A stretch of DNA of 17,244 nt from Rickettsiales bacterium (GTDB lineage Bacteria; Pseudomonadota; Alphaproteobacteria; Rickettsiales; UBA1997): positions 1-17,244 of the forward strand of contig JALQXY010000105.1 in the NCBI GenBank assembly GCA_023262945.1, given 5' to 3'. Under the pieces are notes generated by a model. The model was not told the origin of the DNA and ran no database searches. It worked only from the letters and a program-made list of their open reading frames with translations. Below, piece by piece: positions 13,838 to 17,244 of this stretch. The position numbers and the translations under genes were made by a program. Each line of letters starts with the position of its first letter. The stretch's first letter is position 1.

Positions 13838-15772
13838 TTATTTATCACGATAATAAACATAATTTTTCTTCATTAAGTTAATTACAATAGTAAAAAATAA
13901 AACAAAGCAACCAATCCAAATTAAATATATAAAAGGCTTATAATAAGCTCTAACAGCATAATTATCTTCTTCATCTTTATTGCCAATTACTAGATAAAGA
14001 TCACCAAATAAGTTAGTTTTAATATCAGCTTCATTGGTTGTTTGATCTGATATTGGATAATATCTTAATTGCGGCTTTAGTTCAAATAATCTTTTATTAC
14101 CATTGTCAAATAGAAAATTTTTATCAGAAAAGATGATAAAATTGCCTTGTCTAGCAATATAATTTTTGCCGGTAATAAACTCTAAAGAATCGAACTTTAT
14201 ATTATATCCAGAAACTTCTAAAGATTGACCAACTTTTAAATTTACCTCTCTAATTTGACTAAAGTTAGTAGATAAAACAATGCCAAGAAGAAGAATTGCA
14301 AACCCTATATGAGAAAAGTCAGAAATCATATTGTTTTTAAGTTTTATTTTAAACAATATTGATAAAAATAGTAAAAAAGTAAGGAAAATTAATATTATTT
14401 GAGGTAAATTAGATTTTTCTTCAAAAAAATAAGTTAAAAATGTTAAAAACATCGCTAAGATAATAGAAGCTATATCTTTCAATGTTAATATATTATTAAA
14501 ATTTATCTTTTTATTAAAGTGCTGTTTAGTTGATAGAATTAGAAATAATAAAAAAGGAATAATTAGAATTGACAAAATTTGATTATAATAATCAGCACCG
14601 ATTGCTATAAATTGATCAAGAAATAATTGTGAAAAAATTGGATAAATAGTACCCAAAACCACAACAAGTAAAGTTATCACTAGTAAATAATTATTAACCA
14701 GAATGCTGCCATATTTAGTAAAAAAAGATATTTCTAATTTTTGAGTTTTTATCTTAGAAGATTGAAAACCAAAAATTGTTAAAGAAGTAGCTCCCAATAT
14801 AAAAACTAAAGCGATAATAAAGAATCCTCTATTTTCATCTACAGCAAAAGAATGAACAGAAGTAAGAACTCCTGATCTTACCAAAAATATTCCTAGTAAA
14901 CATAAAATAAAACTTAAAATTGCCAAAAATACCGACCATAACGGAAAAAGATTTTTCTTTTCCAGTATAATTAAACAATGTATAAGAGTTAATCCAGCCA
15001 ACCAAGGCATAAGAGAAACATTTTCAACTGGATCCCAAAACCAAAAACCACCCCAACCAAGTTCACGATATGCCCACCAAGATCCAAGACCAATTCCCAA
15101 GGTCAAAAAGGCCCATGAAAAATAAAGCCAATTTTTAATAATTTTAACAAAATTCTTATCTATCTTTTCTTGCAAAAGAGCTGCAATAGCTATAGAGAAA
15201 ACTAAGGAAAATCCAATATAACCAATATAAAGCATAGGCGGATGAAAAGCCAAACCGATATCTTGTAATAAAGGATTTAATTCTAAACCGCTAATTGGTT
15301 CAGGAAATATACGAGAAAAAGGATTTGAAGAAAAAGCTGTATAGCTAGCAAAAAGCGCTATAATTATACTTTGCACTGATTGGGTTAATATTTTATATTT
15401 AGCGTCAGCTCCACTAAATATATTAAAAGCTAGACTATAAGCGGCAATAATTGTGATAAGGAGTAGCATCGATCCTTCATGATTACCCCATGAGCCAGAA
15501 ATTTTATATATCAATGGCTTTAAATGATGCGAATTATAATAAACATTACTAACTGAATAATCCGAAATAACAAAAGAATAAATTAAAGAAAATTGACTAA
15601 TTATCGCTGAAGAGAAAAGTGCAATAGAGCTATAAAAAACAAGGAGCTGCAAATTAACAGCAGAATTACTGCGCCAATAATAAAATAAAATAACTGGAAT
15701 CAAAAATCCCAAAACAACTTCTAGCAATAAAAAAGCAAAACCAATATTTGGCGCTACAAGCTCTAAAAACAT
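13838..15772 (-). CDS. ccmF: Cytochrome c-type biogenesis protein CcmF
   Basis: 644-residue multi-spanning inner-membrane protein of the CcmF/NrfE family, the heme-ligation core of System I cytochrome c maturation, working with CcmH. Landmarks: VYYNSHHLKPLIYKISGSWGNHEGS (77-101), GLAFHPPMLYIGY with H177, and the tryptophan-rich heme-handling WWD segment WWAYRELGWGGFWFWDPVEN (232-251), then IHCLIIL with H265, SGVLTSVHSFAVD with H307, and a later ISDFSHIGFAILL segment that carries a further conserved histidine. Length is close to the usual 640-670 residues and the gene is complete. It follows thrC with a 2-nt gap. No other ccm gene is in the window, so the system is split over the genome, as in Rickettsiales. 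Confidence 0.95.
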   Translation of the reverse strand: MFLELVAPNIGFAFLLLEVVLGFLIPVILFYYWRSNSAVNLQLLVFYSSIALFSSAIISQFSLIYSFVISDYSVSNVYYNSHHLKPLIYKISGSWGNHEGSMLLLITIIAAYSLAFNIFSGADAKYKILTQSVQSIIIALFASYTAFSSNPFSRIFPEPISGLELNPLLQDIGLAFHPPMLYIGYIGFSLVFSIAIAALLQEKIDKNFVKIIKNWLYFSWAFLTLGIGLGSWWAYRELGWGGFWFWDPVENVSLMPWLAGLTLIHCLIILEKKNLFPLWSVFLAILSFILCLLGIFLVRSGVLTSVHSFAVDENRGFFIIALVFILGATSLTIFGFQSSKIKTQKLEISFFTKYGSILVNNYLLVITLLVVVLGTIYPIFSQLFLDQFIAIGADYYNQILSILIIPFLLFLILSTKQHFNKKINFNNILTLKDIASIILAMFLTFLTYFFEEKSNLPQIILIFLTFLLFLSILFKIKLKNNMISDFSHIGFAILLLGIVLSTNFSQIREVNLKVGQSLEVSGYNIKFDSLEFITGKNYIARQGNFIIFSDKNFLFDNGNKRLFELKPQLRYYPISDQTTNEADIKTNLFGDLYLVIGNKDEEDNYAVRAYYKPFIYLIWIGCFVLFFTIVINLMKKNYVYYRDK

Positions 15773-15774
15773 AA

Positions 15775-17136
15775 TTATAAGTTTTGCGATATATAATCTT
15801 TTACTCGCTGCAAATCATTTGTTAATATTTCGTATTTTTCTTTACGCTGCATCAAATCTTCTAAAAAATGCGGCAATTTTGGGTCTGGTAATTTAGCTTC
15901 TTTTATAGCATCTGGAAATTTAGCAGGATGAGCCGTGGCTAAAGTTATAACCGACTCCCCTTTGTAGCAATCACTTTTAATATATTGCTTGCTGGCAAAT
16001 GTGCCGATTGCCGTATGAGGATCTAAAATTTCGCCAGTTGCTGCAAACTGATCTTTTAGTTCTTTTTTAGTTGTTTTATCATCAACACTATATGATAAAA
16101 ATGTTTTTTGAATAGATTCCAATATTACAGTTCTTACTTTTAGAGATCCAGTTTGTTCAAAAATAGTCATCAAATCAAAAATCTCTTCGGCGCATTCATT
16201 TTGTTTATGATAATCATAAAGCAATCTTTCAAAATTGCTAGAAACTTGAATATTCATACTTGGTGATATGGTTTCTATCATATCGTGACGCGAATAATCA
16301 TTATTTTTTATAAAACGATGAAGTATATCATTTGAGTTTGTAGCAATAATCAATTTATTAATATTAAGACCCATTTTTTTTGCCATATAACCAGCGTAAA
16401 TATCACCAAAATTGCCAGTTGGCACTGAAAAAGAGACGGGATTTTTATTGTTAACACCAATTCTAGAAGCTGAGTAGAAATAATAAGAAATCTGCGCCAT
16501 TAATCTTGCAAAATTAATGGAGTTAATGGCTACCATTTTCCTTCCTTTAAGAAATTCTTTATCTTCAACCTCTTGAGCAAACATTGCTTTTACCATTTTT
16601 TGCCCATCATCAAAATTGCCTTTAATAGCAATATTAAAAACATTATCGGATAATATGGTTGTCATTTGTCGACGCTGAACTTCAGAAACTTTTTTATATG
16701 GATGTAAAATAAAAATTTGAGCATTTTTACATTGCATGCAGCCATAAATTGCTGCTGATCCCGTGTCTCCAGAAGTAGCGCCAATAATAGCTATCTTTTG
16801 CTTTCTTTTATGTAAAAAATAATCAAGTAAATTACCTAAAAATTGTAATGCAAAATCTTTAAAAGCTAAAGTAGGACCATGAAAAAGTTCAAGTAAGTAA
16901 TGTTTACTATCAAGTTGTTTTAAGGGTGCAATCGCCTGATGTGAGAAATTTTTATAAGATTTAGAAATAATCAACTTATAGTCATTAACAGGTATTTCAT
17001 CTGCTACAAAATGCCTGGTTACTTCAAAAAAGATCTCTTCATAATTCATAAAAGACATTTTGGCAATATATTGATCATCAAATTGCGGAAAGAATTGTGG
17101 TATATATAGACCACCATCTGTTGCCAGTCCTTGCAT
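15775..17136 (-). CDS. thrC: Threonine synthase, 5' end disrupted or misread
   Basis: PLP enzyme converting O-phosphohomoserine to threonine. Present: QGLATDGGLYIP, ELFHGPTLAFKDFALQFLG with PLP lysine K93 (numbered from the ATG at 17136), ATSGDTGSAAIYG, SVPTGNFGDIYAGYMAKKMG and the end DPHTAIGTFAS with TLATAHPAKFPDAI, so the catalytic body is intact. The ATG at 17136 starts inside the conserved N-terminus. The same frame continues upstream with NCPTFGVTFEETV, matching the family, but reaches an in-frame TAA at 17182-17184 without any ATG, GTG or TTG. A one-base change at the T run 17174-17176 would join it to a frame with starts at 17192 (TTG) or 17198 (GTG). So either a frameshift (real or sequencing error) or a shortened protein. 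ccmF follows 2 nt after its stop. Confidence 0.88.
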   Translation of the reverse strand: MQGLATDGGLYIPQFFPQFDDQYIAKMSFMNYEEIFFEVTRHFVADEIPVNDYKLIISKSYKNFSHQAIAPLKQLDSKHYLLELFHGPTLAFKDFALQFLGNLLDYFLHKRKQKIAIIGATSGDTGSAAIYGCMQCKNAQIFILHPYKKVSEVQRRQMTTILSDNVFNIAIKGNFDDGQKMVKAMFAQEVEDKEFLKGRKMVAINSINFARLMAQISYYFYSASRIGVNNKNPVSFSVPTGNFGDIYAGYMAKKMGLNINKLIIATNSNDILHRFIKNNDYSRHDMIETISPSMNIQVSSNFERLLYDYHKQNECAEEIFDLMTIFEQTGSLKVRTVILESIQKTFLSYSVDDKTTKKELKDQFAATGEILDPHTAIGTFASKQYIKSDCYKGESVITLATAHPAKFPDAIKEAKLPDPKLPHFLEDLMQRKEKYEILTNDLQRVKDYISQNL

Positions 17137-17181
17137 AACAGTTTCTTCAAAAGTAACGCCAAATGTAGGACAGTTTGCGAC

Positions 17182-17244
17182 TTAAAATGCAAATTCACAA
17201 GTTATAGGCCTATTTGGACCGTTTGGCAGGAAATTCAAATTATC
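17182..17244 (-). CDS. Possible 3' end of an upstream minus-strand gene
   Basis: From the window edge a minus-strand frame stays open for 20 codons to the TAA at 17182-17184. The peptide ends NGPNRPITCEFAF, with alternating hydrophobic residues and a terminal Phe, which would suit the last strand of a beta-barrel, but a stretch this short proves little. If real, thrC follows it directly or overlaps it. I do not recognise it. Confidence 0.25.
   Translation of the reverse strand, partial: DNLNFLPNGPNRPITCEFAF

Noticed and set aside
1..17244. CRISPR array, rRNA, riboswitch or insertion sequence
   Set aside because: I saw no regularly spaced repeats, rRNA core sequences, transposase frames or convincing conserved aptamer elements.

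Overview
The window is AT-rich and fully bacterial. Several things point to an alphaproteobacterium with a compact genome, probably from a reduced or host-associated AT-rich lineage such as the Rickettsiales/Holosporales type: an alphaproteobacterial-style XerC, a HAD hydrolase with the DxWG form of motif I, a persulfide dioxygenase operon of the bigR-operon type, and ccmF standing apart from other cytochrome c maturation genes. A threonine synthase gene argues against the most reduced Rickettsia. This placement is inference from gene content; there is no rRNA in the window.

Layout. (1) 1-3701 is a patchwork bounded by two inverted copies of a 59-bp repeat (60-118 and 3643-3701). Inside lie xerC (minus), tRNA-Leu(CAA) (plus), uppP (plus), and directly on the uppP stop codon an open frame that is only the C-terminal third of the DNA polymerase III alpha subunit, DnaE. 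The left repeat copy sits between two direct 33-bp repeats. (2) 3695-5884 (minus) is a tight three-gene sulfur operon: membrane-anchored rhodanese, TauE/SafE-type exporter, persulfide dioxygenase. (3) 5885-6255 is a noncoding divergent promoter region. (4) 6256-12567 (plus) is an eight-gene run with gaps of no more than 4 nt or overlaps: four consecutive predicted lipoproteins (two LPP20-like, one of 52 residues, one CsgG/FlgT-like), a HAD hydrolase, a membrane-anchored parvulin, RlmB and NAD kinase. (5) 12619-13677 is a family-4 glycosyltransferase with its own likely promoter. (6) 13838-17136 (minus) holds thrC followed by ccmF, converging on the glycosyltransferase. The thrC 5' end appears broken by a one-base frameshift, and the last 63 bases may be the end of another minus-strand gene.

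How the genes fit together. The sulfur operon plausibly oxidises persulfide and exports sulfite or related anions. The lipoprotein genes look like one outer-membrane assembly co-expressed with a periplasmic chaperone-like parvulin. UppP recycles the undecaprenyl carrier for peptidoglycan and glycans. CcmF attaches heme to cytochrome c. The points most worth a second look are the stand-alone DnaE C-terminal piece with its clamp-binding motif, the repeat-bounded segment that carries it next to a tyrosine recombinase, the four-lipoprotein operon with its overlooked 52-residue member, and the damaged thrC start.
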